The notes: generated by a model from the sequence alone, not told the origin. A DNA stretch of 64,000 nt from Dactylosporangium sucinum (GCF_014647515.1 NZ_BMPI01000030.1:1-64000); one strand, 5' to 3'. Positions 17,394-25,172 are shown, counted from the first letter of the stretch. Made by a program: numbers and translations.

Positions 17394-17870
17394 TTGCCCG
17401 AGCACACCTTCCGCGTCAACGGCGAGCAGGTCACCGTCGACGCCCCCGACGACGTGCGCCTGCTGTGGGTGCTGCGCGACCTGCTCGGGATCACGGGGCC
17501 GAAGTACGGTTGCGGGATCGCCGTGTGCAAGGCTTGCACCAGCCACCTCAACGGCAAGGGCATCACGCCGTGCTCGATCCCGGTCAAGGATCTGCAGCCG
17601 GCCGACGAGGTGACCACGATCGAGGGCCTCGCCGCCACGGCCGGTCAGGAGCTGCACCCGATGCAGCAGGCCTGGCTGGACCATGACGTGGCCCAGTGCG
17701 GATACTGCCAGCCCGGGCAGATCATGGCTGCGGTCGCGCTGGTCCGCCGGGTGGCCGCCGAGGGGCGGCCGCTGACCGACGCCGACCTGGACACATTGCG
17801 CAACGTGTGCCGCTGCGGCACGTACCCACGCATCCGCGCCGCCATCCGGTCGGGCGCCGCGAACATGTGA
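17394..17870 (+). CDS. Molybdenum hydroxylase [2Fe-2S] small subunit (OxiAB-like)
   Basis: A 158-residue iron-sulfur subunit. The plant-ferredoxin-type cluster ligands are C40, C45, C48 and C60. The second, all-helical cluster ligands are C102, C105 (QCGYCQPGQI), C139 and C141 (RNVCRCGTY). It starts with TTG at 17394, 1 bp after the large-subunit stop, with GGGAG upstream. No closer ATG or GTG exists. No FAD subunit gene follows, so this is a two-subunit enzyme like the isoquinoline/aldehyde oxidoreductase group. The small subunit lacks its own signal and would be exported as a complex with the Tat-bearing large subunit. Confidence 0.9.
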   Translation: MPEHTFRVNGEQVTVDAPDDVRLLWVLRDLLGITGPKYGCGIAVCKACTSHLNGKGITPCSIPVKDLQPADEVTTIEGLAATAGQELHPMQQAWLDHDVAQCGYCQPGQIMAAVALVRRVAAEGRPLTDADLDTLRNVCRCGTYPRIRAAIRSGAANM

Positions 17871-17898
17871 CCCGGGGGAGGGGGTGTCGTCCGGACGG

Positions 17899-17932
17899 TA
17901 TTCCGGTCAGGAAGACGTATTCCCCACAGGAA
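17899..17932. repeat. Two direct copies of TATTCC-N3-CAGGAA
   Basis: TATTCCGGTCAGGAA (17899-17913) and TATTCCCCACAGGAA (17918-17932) repeat with a 19-bp period, and each half-unit is itself near-palindromic (TTCC...GGAA). They begin 28 bp after the molybdenum hydroxylase stop. The 547-bp stretch 17871-18417 has no convincing gene. This is the only operator-like element in it. Confidence 0.5.
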
Positions 17933-17996
17933 TGTCGTTGGCAGGGGCACCCTTCCTCCGGCGGTCGCGGCGCATCGACGGCGACCGTTCTCGCGT

Positions 17997-18175
17997 TGGC
18001 CCGGCGGTTGCGCGCTGGCCCGGCGGTTGTCGCGCTTGCATGGTGGCCTGGCGGTTGTCGGCGGTTGCGCGGTGGGCCAGCGGATCGCGTCGCCGACGCG
18101 CCGCCCAGGTCGAGCGAGGCGCCGCTCGGCCCGCGTCGCGCCCGGCCCGCGTCGCGCCCGGCCCGCGTCCGCACC
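17997..18175. repeat. GC-rich low-complexity repeats in a gene-free stretch
   Basis: TGGCCYGGCGGTTG occurs three times (17997-18010, 18016-18029, 18044-18057), followed by a 16-bp GC unit repeated about three times (18128-18143, 18144-18159, then a degenerate 18160-18175). Long open frames here on both strands are composed of Arg/Ala/Pro runs and look like composition artefacts. I see no gene between the molybdenum hydroxylase and the GGDEF gene. Confidence 0.55.
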
Positions 18176-18244
18176 CCGCACCCGGCCCGCATCTCAGCCC
18201 GTGTCCGAGCCCGCGCCCCAGCCCGCGTCCAGCTCGCGCACGAC

Positions 18245-18308
18245 TCGACGTTGGTCGATCTACCCTCGAATGGATCTACAGTCGTGAGGGTAGATCGACC
18301 AACGTCGA
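18245..18308. terminator. 23-bp perfect inverted repeat, probable bidirectional terminator or intergenic palindromic element
   Basis: Positions 18245-18267 and 18286-18308 are perfect reverse complements over 23 bp with an 18-nt loop. The element lies between the convergent ends of the molybdenum hydroxylase operon and the GGDEF gene. The arms contain GGTCGATCTACC, less GC-rich than the surroundings. The length and perfection exceed an ordinary terminator and recall the palindromes at 42232-42302 and 56113-56193. Confidence 0.7.
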
Positions 18309-18417
18309 ACAGTGCCTGGCGCCGGACCGTGCGGAGCGCAGCGTCGGGACCAACGGCGAACAGGGTGCCGCCCGGGTCACGCGGGCAGCGACAGCGGCCG
18401 GGCCGCGCGCGGGGGCG

Positions 18418-20535
18418 TCAGCGGGTGCCGGCCTTCACGCGGTACATCGCGGCGTCGGCGGCCGACAGGATCTCGTCGGCGGTGTCGCGGTTGTCGCGGG
18501 TCGTCGCGCCGATGCTCACGCCGATCCGCACCATCCGGCCCGCCAGGTGGAACGGGGCGGCGATGGCGGCGCGGAGGCGTTCGGCGATCTCGTCGAGCTG
18601 CGACTGGGCCGTCACGTCGTCCAGGAACACCACGAACTCGTCGCCGCCGAAGCGGGCCGCGACGTCGCCCGAGCGCAGCGAGTGGCGGATCCGCTCGGCC
18701 ACGCGGACCAGCAGCTCGTCGCCGGCGGCGTGGCCCAGGGTGTCGTTGACCTGCTTGAAGCCGTCGAGGTCGAGGAACAGCACGGCGAAGTGGCGGCTCG
18801 TGGTGCTCGCGGCGTCCTGCAGGGTTTCCACGAAGGCGGCCCGGTTCGGCAGGCCGGTGAGCGTGTCGGACAGCGCCGCCTGGCGCAGGCGCTCCTCCTG
18901 CTCGCGCAGGTCCAGCGCCACCGTGAACAGGGCCGCGCACTGGTTCACCAGCTCCCGGCCGTCCTCGACCCGGCTGTCGACGACGTCGACGATCGCGAGC
19001 AGCCCGCGGTCGCTCGCGTTGACCCGCGCCGGTACCACGAACACCGTCTCGCCCGGACCGGCCGACGCGACCAGCTCGGCCGGCGGGAACTCGGAGACCG
19101 GGAGCACCGCTGGGCCGATCGGCGGGCCCGGCTGCCGGCGCCAGGCGGGCGGGACCCGCAGCTGCCGGTCGGGCGTCCACAGCCCGACCGCGCCGCTGCT
19201 CGCCGGCGTCGCCGCGAGCCAGGTGAGGGTGGTCGGGTCGGCGCCCCGCTCGTACAGCAGCGCCATGCTCAGCTCGTAGTGCGCGCTGATCGTCGAGCGC
19301 AGCCGCCACCGCTCGCCGAACTGCGCGCGGTGGTGCAGGCGGGCGGTGGCCAGGATCAGGTCCTGCACGCAGATGTCGACCCGGCGGGCCGCGGCCGCCG
19401 CGGGCAGGTGGAGGCTCTGGGTGTACTCCTGGACCGCCCGGGACAGCACCCGCAGGCTCTCCGGCGTCGGCCGCAGCTCGTAGATCCGCATCAACGCCCG
19501 CGACGCCGGCACCAGGTCGGGCCGGTCGCCGGCCGCGGCCGCCGCCATCACGGCCTTCGTCCGGTCGACGGCGTCGCCCAGGGCCGCGAGGTCCTCGGCG
19601 GTGCGGAACGCCTCGGGCGGCAGCAGCACCGAGAATCGCTCGACCAGCCGGCCGGCCGCGGCGGGCGCCGGGTGGGCGGTGGTGATGGCGCAGCCGCAGG
19701 AGCCGCGCGGCACGAACGCCGTCGGGATGCGGGGCCGGCCCGGCGGGCTCGCCGGCTCGGCGACGGCGCGCAGCAGCAGGCCGACCGCCTCGGCCGCCAT
19801 CTCGCCGAGCAGCTGCCGGACGCTGGCCAGCCCCGGCTCCTGGAACGCGGCGACCTCGAGGTCGTCGAACCCGGTGATCACGTAGTCGTCGGGGCAGCGC
19901 AGCCCGGCCGCGGTCATCGCCCGCACGACGCCGATGGCGTTGCGGTCGGTGGCCGCCACGATGGCGGGCGCGGGCGGCCCGGCGCGCAGCGCCTCGGGGG
20001 TGGCCCAGGTCACGCCGCTTTCCAGGTTGTTGACCGCGGGCAGGAACAGGGCCGGATCGGGCTCGATGCCGTGGGCTTCGAGGGTCTCGCGGTACGCCCG
20101 GTAGCGCTCGGCGACGTCGGTCGCGGCGATGTTGCCGGTGAACGCGATCCGCCGGTGCCCGTGGGCGATGAGGTGCGCGACGGCCTCGCGGATCCCGGCG
20201 CCGTTGTCGGCGAGGACGGCCGGCAGGTCGGCCCGCCCCTCGTCGTGCCCGAGGAGCACCACGGGCTTCCCCGATGCGCGGATACGCTCGACGTACTGGC
20301 TGGTCACCGCGTCGGCGAGCACGACGAACCCGGCGACGTGGTCCCAGGCGACCGGCACGTCGAACTCGGGCGCCCCGCCGTTGACCGTGATGGAGGCGGC
20401 CGCGTCGAGCGTCTGCACCATGATCGTGCGGCTCCCGGCCCGCGTGGCGGCGGCGCTGATCCCGGCCAGCAGCGTGCCGTAGTAGACGCCGCCCGCGAAC
20501 GGGGACAGCACCCCTACCACCGGTCCGTCCAGCAT
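18418..20535 (-). CDS. LacI-type sensor domain fused to a GGDEF diguanylate cyclase
   Basis: A 705-residue cytosolic protein. Residues about 5-290 form a LacI/GalR-like periplasmic-binding fold (VVGVLSPFAGGVYYGTLLAGI, then AIVAATDRNAIGVVRAMTAAG and VITGFDDLEVAAF), but no helix-turn-helix precedes it. A helical linker and a GAF-like region follow. The C-terminal GGDEF domain starts at DTLTGLPNRAAF and has an intact GGDEF motif (near residue 630) with an RxxD inhibitory site five residues upstream (RSGD). It should therefore make c-di-GMP, be feedback-inhibited and respond to a small ligand, perhaps a sugar. I chose the ATG at 20535 over in-frame GTGs because GGAGG lies 5 nt upstream. Confidence 0.88.
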   Translation of the reverse strand: MLDGPVVGVLSPFAGGVYYGTLLAGISAAATRAGSRTIMVQTLDAAASITVNGGAPEFDVPVAWDHVAGFVVLADAVTSQYVERIRASGKPVVLLGHDEGRADLPAVLADNGAGIREAVAHLIAHGHRRIAFTGNIAATDVAERYRAYRETLEAHGIEPDPALFLPAVNNLESGVTWATPEALRAGPPAPAIVAATDRNAIGVVRAMTAAGLRCPDDYVITGFDDLEVAAFQEPGLASVRQLLGEMAAEAVGLLLRAVAEPASPPGRPRIPTAFVPRGSCGCAITTAHPAPAAAGRLVERFSVLLPPEAFRTAEDLAALGDAVDRTKAVMAAAAAGDRPDLVPASRALMRIYELRPTPESLRVLSRAVQEYTQSLHLPAAAAARRVDICVQDLILATARLHHRAQFGERWRLRSTISAHYELSMALLYERGADPTTLTWLAATPASSGAVGLWTPDRQLRVPPAWRRQPGPPIGPAVLPVSEFPPAELVASAGPGETVFVVPARVNASDRGLLAIVDVVDSRVEDGRELVNQCAALFTVALDLREQEERLRQAALSDTLTGLPNRAAFVETLQDAASTTSRHFAVLFLDLDGFKQVNDTLGHAAGDELLVRVAERIRHSLRSGDVAARFGGDEFVVFLDDVTAQSQLDEIAERLRAAIAAPFHLAGRMVRIGVSIGATTRDNRDTADEILSAADAAMYRVKAGTR

Positions 20536-20607
20536 CACCACCTCCGCCTACTCCATCGGTAGCAGATCCGGCGACCTTCGCGGAAGCCACCGTTTTGTCG
20601 AGCACCG

Positions 20608-20634
20608 TGTCACAACCGGCCGGGCTGTGGTGTC
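20608..20634 (+). promoter_or_regulatory. ECF41-type promoter of the sigma factor gene
   Basis: TGTCACA (20608-20614), a 16-bp spacer and TGTC (20631-20634) match the known ECF41 promoter form (TGTCACA-type -35 and CGTC-type -10). The same motif pair with identical spacing lies before the convergent SDR gene at 22416-22442. This suggests autoregulation. Confidence 0.7.
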
Positions 20635-20678
20635 CCCAGGTCCGGGAGCACACTCGGAAGGCGGGGAAGGTGATCATC

Positions 20679-21593
20679 GTGGAGGAGTTCGAGGAGCTGC
20701 GGCCGCTGCTGTTCTCGATCGCGTACCGCATCCTCGGCAGCGTGAGCGAGGCGGAGGACGCGGTGCAGGAGACGTGGCTGCGGTACCGGACCTCCGGCAC
20801 CGAGCCCGAGTCGGCCAAGGCGTTCCTGTCCGCGGTGGTGACCCGCGTCTCGATCAACGTGCTGCGCTCGGCGCGCTTCCGGCGGGAGGAGTACGTCGGG
20901 CAGTGGTTCCCGGAGCCGCTGCTCACCGACCCGTACGAGGACCCGGAGCGGGCCGCCGAGCTGGCCGACTCGGTGTCGATGGCGGCGCTGCTGCTGCTCG
21001 AACGGCTCAGCCCGCTGGAGCGGGCGGTGTTCGTGCTGCGAGACGTCTTCGGGTTCGGCTTCCCGGAGATCGCGTCGGCGGTCGGCCGCTCCGAGGCGGC
21101 GTGCCGCCAGCTGGCGGTGCGGGCCCGCCGGCACATGGAGGCCGGCCGCCCCCGCTTCGAGGCCGACCGGCGCGAGCGCGACGAGCTCGCCGACCGCTTC
21201 TTCGACGCCTTCCGGGAGGGCGACCTCGACGGCCTGCGCGAGCTGCTCGCCGCCGACGTCCAGCTCACCAGCGACGGTGGCGGCAAGGCCCCGCAGCTGC
21301 AGCGCCCGATCCTCGGCGCCGACCACGTCGCCCGCCTGCTCGCCGCGGTGGCCGCCCCGCTGGCCCGCATCGGCGTCACGGTCGAGCCGCACGAGCTCAA
21401 TGCCCAGCCGGGCGCCCTCTTCCGCGACCGCGACGGCCGGATCCTCAACGCCTTCGTGCTGGACGTGGCGGAGGGCCGGATCCAGGCGATCCGCATGGTG
21501 ATCAATCCCGACAAGCTCGGCCACCTGGGCCCGGTCGCCGACGCCTGGACCCTGTCCCGCGCCTTCACCCAGGCCCGCCGCGCCGCGCCGTAG
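20679..21593 (+). CDS. ECF41-family RNA polymerase sigma factor with a C-terminal SnoaL-like domain
   Basis: A 304-residue sigma factor. Region 2 spans about residues 1-75 (AYRILGSVSEAEDAVQETWLR starting at AYRILGS), region 4 spans about 110-165 (LSPLERAVFVLRDVFGFGF), and a fused NTF2/SnoaL domain follows. The three ECF41 hallmarks are visible: linker WFPEPL, SDGGGK, and a terminal NPDKL. In this family the C-terminal domain modulates sigma activity in place of an anti-sigma factor. I chose the GTG at 20679 because it gives the typical VEEFEELRPLL start with GGGGAAGG upstream. GTG 20670 is an alternative. A convergent SDR gene fits the usual ECF41 target type. Confidence 0.88.
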   Translation: MEEFEELRPLLFSIAYRILGSVSEAEDAVQETWLRYRTSGTEPESAKAFLSAVVTRVSINVLRSARFRREEYVGQWFPEPLLTDPYEDPERAAELADSVSMAALLLLERLSPLERAVFVLRDVFGFGFPEIASAVGRSEAACRQLAVRARRHMEAGRPRFEADRRERDELADRFFDAFREGDLDGLRELLAADVQLTSDGGGKAPQLQRPILGADHVARLLAAVAAPLARIGVTVEPHELNAQPGALFRDRDGRILNAFVLDVAEGRIQAIRMVINPDKLGHLGPVADAWTLSRAFTQARRAAP

Positions 21594-21611
21594 GCGCTGC
21601 GGCGGTGTGGG

Positions 21612-21651
21612 CGGGTGGCGGCGGGCCGTCGTGACCGGGCGCCGCCACCCG
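21612..21651. terminator. Bidirectional hairpin terminator
   Basis: Positions 21612-21623 and 21640-21651 form a perfect 12-bp stem (CGGGTGGCGGCG with CGCCGCCACCCG) and a 16-nt loop. It lies between the convergent ECF41 and SDR genes. Confidence 0.7.
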
Positions 21652-21662
21652 TGCTCAGGAGG

Positions 21663-22406
21663 TCACCAGCCGATGCGGCCCAGGCGGTCGACGAAGATGC
21701 CGGACGGGGCGCCCGGGGGCAGGGTCGCCAGGCGGACGATCGGGTCGGTGCCCTCCGTCACCGTCAGCTGGCCGCGGTGGCCGTTCATGTCCGTCGCGGC
21801 GAACGTGTGGTTGGCCACCTCGCCCGGCGTCACCGCGTTGAACGTGATGCCCGGGAGCGCCTGGGCGTAGCGGACGGTGATCATGTTCAGCGCCGCCTTC
21901 GAGGAGCAGTACGCCAGTTCGTGCATCTGCGACACGGGCTGCGACGGGTCGGTCACCACCGCGAACGAGCCGCCGGCGCTGGTCACCATCACCACCCGCG
22001 GGTGGTCGGCCGCCCGCAGCAGCGGCAGGAAGGCGCGCGTGACGCGGACCGGGCCGTAGACGTTCGTGTCGTACACGGCGTGCAGCTCGTCGGCTCCCGC
22101 GTCGGCGGGTGCGACCACGTTGCCCGGCGCGCCGGCGTTGTTGACCAGCACGTCCAGGCGGTCGGTGTGCGCCTGCACCAGCAGTACCGCCGAATCCACC
22201 GATGCGTCGGAGGTCACGTCCAGCGGGACGGGCACCACCGCCACCCCCTCGGCGGCAAGCTTGCCGGCGGCGACGCGCCCCCGCTCCTCGTCGCGCGAGC
22301 CGAGGAAGACCGTCCAGCCCAGCGCGCCGAGCCGGCGGGCCGTCTCCAGGCCCAGTCCCTTGTTCGCCCCGGTGACCAGCACCGAGGTCCGTTCCGAGTT
22401 CGTCAT
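21663..22406 (-). CDS. SDR-family oxidoreductase, probable ECF41 target
   Basis: A 247-residue short-chain dehydrogenase with cofactor motif VTGANKGLGLETA, NNAGAPGN, catalytic Ser in VMVTSAGG and YCSSKAALNM as the Tyr-x-x-x-Lys segment. It resembles carbonyl-reductase-like SDRs. The ATG at 22406 lies only 9 nt after the -10-like TGTC of an ECF41 promoter, so the transcript is probably leaderless. ECF41 sigma factors typically control one adjacent oxidoreductase, epimerase or carboxymuconolactone decarboxylase gene, and this gene takes that place. The physiological substrate is unknown. Confidence 0.88.
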   Translation of the reverse strand: MTNSERTSVLVTGANKGLGLETARRLGALGWTVFLGSRDEERGRVAAGKLAAEGVAVVPVPLDVTSDASVDSAVLLVQAHTDRLDVLVNNAGAPGNVVAPADAGADELHAVYDTNVYGPVRVTRAFLPLLRAADHPRVVMVTSAGGSFAVVTDPSQPVSQMHELAYCSSKAALNMITVRYAQALPGITFNAVTPGEVANHTFAATDMNGHRGQLTVTEGTDPIVRLATLPPGAPSGIFVDRLGRIGW

Positions 22407-22415
22407 GACCCCTAG

Positions 22416-22442
22416 GACAACGCGGCCCGGCCGGCTGTGACA
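22416..22442 (-). promoter_or_regulatory. ECF41-type promoter of the SDR gene
   Basis: On the minus strand, TGTCACA (22442-22436), a 16-bp spacer and TGTC (22419-22416) exactly repeat the motif and spacing found before the ECF41 gene. The ATG follows 9 nt downstream, implying a leaderless mRNA. Confidence 0.72.
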
Positions 22443-22515
22443 CGGCAAAGCGGTGCACCCCGGCAGCGGCAACGTTCCCGCACCGCGACGGGAACGGCGG
22501 GGCTCCGCGGCCCAC

Positions 22516-22542
22516 GGACGGTGGTTGGACCGACCACCGTCC
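22516..22542 (+). promoter_or_regulatory. Perfect palindrome just upstream of the GsmA-like gene
   Basis: GGACGGTGGT (22516-22525) and ACCACCGTCC (22533-22542) are perfect inverted arms around a 7-bp centre. The AAAAGGGGG ribosome-binding region follows directly and the ATG is at 22556. It could be an operator or a 5'-UTR hairpin controlling translation. Confidence 0.5.
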
Positions 22543-22555
22543 AAAAGGGGGCCCC

Positions 22556-23443
22556 ATGTTCAGGCACACACTCGTCACCGCGTTGGCGGCGGTGATCGCC
22601 GCCACCGGCACGCTCGTCGTCGGGGCCGCGCCCGCCGACGCCGCGGTCTCGCGGGTGCGGGTCAAGGGCTCCCTCGCGGTGCGCAGCGGCGCGGCGACCT
22701 GGTGGGCGCCGACCCGCACGCTGAAGAACAACACCGCGGTCACCGTCGTGTGCAAGTTCACCGGGCAGTACATCAGGGGCGCGGTCCGCAGCACCGCGCA
22801 GTGGGACCGGCTGATGCTCGGCGACTACATCCCGCACGCGAACGTCGTCGGCAACCCGAAGCTGCCCACCTGCACCTGGCCGCAGCCAGCCACCCCGCCG
22901 CCGGTCGTGTCCGTGGTCGCGCCGCCGGTGGTGCCGCCGACACTGCCCGCACTGCCCGAGCCGAACGGCACGATGACCCAGGCCGAGTTCATCGCCGCGT
23001 CCGTGCCGGGCGCCCAGCAGAGCCAGCGGGAGCACGGCGTGCCGGCGTCGGTGACCATCGCGCAGGCGATCCTGGAGACGGGCTGGGGCAAGAGCGCCCT
23101 GGCGACGTTCGACCGCAACTTCTTCGGCATGAAGTGCTTCGGCCAGGGCGTGTACGCCAACGGCTGCAGGTCCCACTCCACCGCCGAGTGCACGCCGGCC
23201 GGTGCGTGCTTCACGACCACGGCGTCGTTCCGCACCTACGCCACCGCGGCGAACTCGTTCCGCGACCACGGAGCGTCGCTCGCCACGAACAGCCGGTACA
23301 GCGTCGCGTTCCAGTACCGCACCAACCCGAACCAGTTCGTCGCCGAGATGCACAGGGCCGGCTACGCGACGGACCCGCAGTACACGGTCAAGCTCACGGG
23401 CATCATGGCCAAGTACAACCTGTACCGCTACGACCTGGCGTAG
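22556..23443 (+). CDS. Secreted glucosaminidase-domain cell-wall hydrolase, GsmA-like
   Basis: A 295-residue exported protein. Residues 1-29 are a Sec signal ending in PADA. Residues about 32-110 form an SH3-like domain (VRVKGSLAVRSGAATWW). A Pro-rich linker (PPPVVSVVAPPVVPP) follows, and residues about 140-295 are a FlgJ/LytG-type glucosaminidase domain (VPASVTIAQAILETGWGKS, with the likely catalytic Glu, and NFFGMKC). The layout recalls GsmA of Actinoplanes, which separates sporangiospores, except that I see one SH3 domain. It should hydrolyse peptidoglycan outside the cell. The Cys pairs in CFGQ...NGC and CTPAGAC may form disulfides. Confidence 0.85.
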   Translation: MFRHTLVTALAAVIAATGTLVVGAAPADAAVSRVRVKGSLAVRSGAATWWAPTRTLKNNTAVTVVCKFTGQYIRGAVRSTAQWDRLMLGDYIPHANVVGNPKLPTCTWPQPATPPPVVSVVAPPVVPPTLPALPEPNGTMTQAEFIAASVPGAQQSQREHGVPASVTIAQAILETGWGKSALATFDRNFFGMKCFGQGVYANGCRSHSTAECTPAGACFTTTASFRTYATAANSFRDHGASLATNSRYSVAFQYRTNPNQFVAEMHRAGYATDPQYTVKLTGIMAKYNLYRYDLA

Positions 23444-23466
23444 GGACCGCCTGCTAGAATTTGAAC

Positions 23467-23979
23467 ATGTTCAAAGACGGGTGGCTCGTGGGCGGCCTGG
23501 TCGCGTCGGTCCTGCTCCGCGGTGCGCTGTGGTGCCTCAGCCTTTTCATCGTCGGGCCGGTGCTCGGCCCGCTCGACGGCGTGCTCGCGGTCGCCACCGA
23601 CCACGCCTGGGAGATCGTGGCGGCCGAGGCCGTCGTGGGTGTCCTGCTGGCCGTCGCGACCGGCGTGGCCTGCGCCGGCCTGCGCCGGGACCAGCTGTGG
23701 GCGCATCGGCTGGGCCTGGCCCTCGCCCGGGGGTACGTCGCCCTCAACGCCGTGACCGCGGTGGCGTCGTTCGCGCTGGTCTTCGTCTACGGCTGGCTGC
23801 CGGCCCTCCTCGGGGCGTTCTACCTGGCGTCGCTGGCCGCCGCCGCGCTCGCCTGGCGCGACCTGGCGGCCGGCCCCCGCGTCCGGATCGTGACCGGCCT
23901 GGCGACCCTGCGCCGCCTGGCCGCCGGGGCCCAGCGCCACGAGGCCGACCGGTGGCCCGCCGGAGCGGGACACCGGTAG
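23467..23979 (+). CDS. Small integral membrane protein of unknown function
   Basis: About 170 residues with four hydrophobic helices (for example GGLVASVLLRGALWCLSLFI, LLAVATGVACAGL, VALNAVTAVASFALVFVYG and LGAFYLASLAAAALAW) and a basic, hydrophilic C-terminus. I do not recognise a family. A -10-like TAGAAT (23455-23460) lies 6 nt before the ATG and there is no ribosome-binding site, so the mRNA is probably leaderless. An in-frame TTG at 23461 is less likely. Its 3' end is 5 bp from the convergent membrane-anchored gene. Confidence 0.7.
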   Translation: MFKDGWLVGGLVASVLLRGALWCLSLFIVGPVLGPLDGVLAVATDHAWEIVAAEAVVGVLLAVATGVACAGLRRDQLWAHRLGLALARGYVALNAVTAVASFALVFVYGWLPALLGAFYLASLAAAALAWRDLAAGPRVRIVTGLATLRRLAAGAQRHEADRWPAGAGHR

Positions 23980-23984
23980 GGCGG

Positions 23985-25172
23985 TCAGCCGCAGGTCCAC
24001 AGCAGGCGGCGGAGGCCGCCCGTCTCGTTCGTCGCGGTGCCGATGATGCGGGAGCCGTCGTCGCTGACGACGCCCATCATGCCCAGCGGGACCTCCGGGT
24101 CGATCGGCAGGAGCGCGACCGTGCCGTTCACCCACGTGCCGGGGTGCGGCGGGGCCATGTTCGGGACCTCGCCGAAGACGCGGCCGTGCTCGTCGACCCG
24201 CTCGGCGAGGATGCCCTCGATGACGTCGACGCCGCCCGTGCGCAGGTTCCAGCGGACGCCGCGGGCGAGGACCCAGTCGCCCGTGATGTCGGTCGTGGTG
24301 ATGTCCGAGGCCTCGGCCGGGACCGGCAGGGCGCGCATCGTGCCGGCACCGTCCCACACCACCGGGACCGTCGCCACCGTCGCGTCCGAGCCGTTCATCG
24401 GGCGCTGCAGGTACCCGGCCACGGTCCCGTCGTCGTTGATGCCGATCGCGCTGGACGACCAGCCGTCGGGCGTCGCGAGCAGCGCCGGCCGCGCCGGGTG
24501 GTCGCGCCGCCACACCGCGGCCCGGACGTCGGCGCCGCCGCGCTCGATCGAGTTCAGCGTCATGGCCACCTCGCCGTGGTTGTTGAGGCCGGCCATGCTG
24601 ACCAGCCGTTCGCCGTCGGGCGTCGGGACGGTCGTGAAGGTGCCGCCGCGGTACAGCCCGAGCCGGCCCTGACCCGTCCGGAAGAGGACGTCGCCGGCGC
24701 GGTTGACGGCGATGGGTCCCGACCCCGACGCGCCGCCGGGCGGGCTGATCCGCTCGCTGCGGCCGTTCTCGATCCGGACGAGGTCGCCGCCGCCCTGCTC
24801 GGACGCGCTCCCGACGACGATCCGGCCGGTCGGGTCCAGCACGAAGATGCCGTTGACGCCGGGCAGTTGCGCGTCGGTGTAGGTGCAGGTGCCGAGCGGC
24901 GGCGACGCCGGTCCGGGGGCGTAGCTCGTCACCGCGCTCGGGCGGACCCACGGCGCCGGCGGGGTGGCGGGCTCGCGCCGGGGGCCGCCGGTGACCTGGG
25001 CCACCAGCACGGTCGTCGCCAGTACCGTCACCACCGTCGCGCCCGCGAGCACCGCCGCCCGGACGCGTGCACGGCGCCGGCCGGCCCGGACCGCCGCGCG
25101 GGCGTCCAGCGTGGACGGTGGCAACTCGTCGATGTCGAAGGCCCGGCGCAGCAGCGCCACCTCGTCGCTCAT
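23985..25172 (-). CDS. Membrane-anchored extracytoplasmic beta-repeat protein partnered with a SigE-type sigma factor
   Basis: A 395-residue protein with a cytosolic N-terminus of about 40 residues (MSDEVALLRRAFDIDELPPS), one transmembrane helix (AAVLAGATVVTVLATTVLVA, residues about 39-58) and a large exterior domain. That domain has repeated blade-like segments (IAVNRAGDVLFRT, AGLNNHGEVAMT, IGINDDGTVAGYL, VSDDGSRIIGTATNE) like extracellular HAF/beta-propeller repeats. Its ATG overlaps the sigma factor stop by 4 bp, so it is almost certainly co-translated and probably modulates that sigma factor. No zinc anti-sigma motif is visible. Confidence 0.75.
   Translation of the reverse strand: MSDEVALLRRAFDIDELPPSTLDARAAVRAGRRRARVRAAVLAGATVVTVLATTVLVAQVTGGPRREPATPPAPWVRPSAVTSYAPGPASPPLGTCTYTDAQLPGVNGIFVLDPTGRIVVGSASEQGGGDLVRIENGRSERISPPGGASGSGPIAVNRAGDVLFRTGQGRLGLYRGGTFTTVPTPDGERLVSMAGLNNHGEVAMTLNSIERGGADVRAAVWRRDHPARPALLATPDGWSSSAIGINDDGTVAGYLQRPMNGSDATVATVPVVWDGAGTMRALPVPAEASDITTTDITGDWVLARGVRWNLRTGGVDVIEGILAERVDEHGRVFGEVPNMAPPHPGTWVNGTVALLPIDPEVPLGMMGVVSDDGSRIIGTATNETGGLRRLLWTCG

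Noticed and set aside
15050..17638. Long minus-strand frame (862 codons) opposite the molybdenum hydroxylase
   Set aside because: Composition is His/Arg/Gly/Asp-rich without motifs. The plus-strand gene has full family signatures and cofactor motifs.
17884..20562. Plus-strand frame of 892 codons over the gene-free stretch and the GGDEF gene
   Set aside because: No domain, arises from GC-rich repeats and the antisense of the GGDEF gene.
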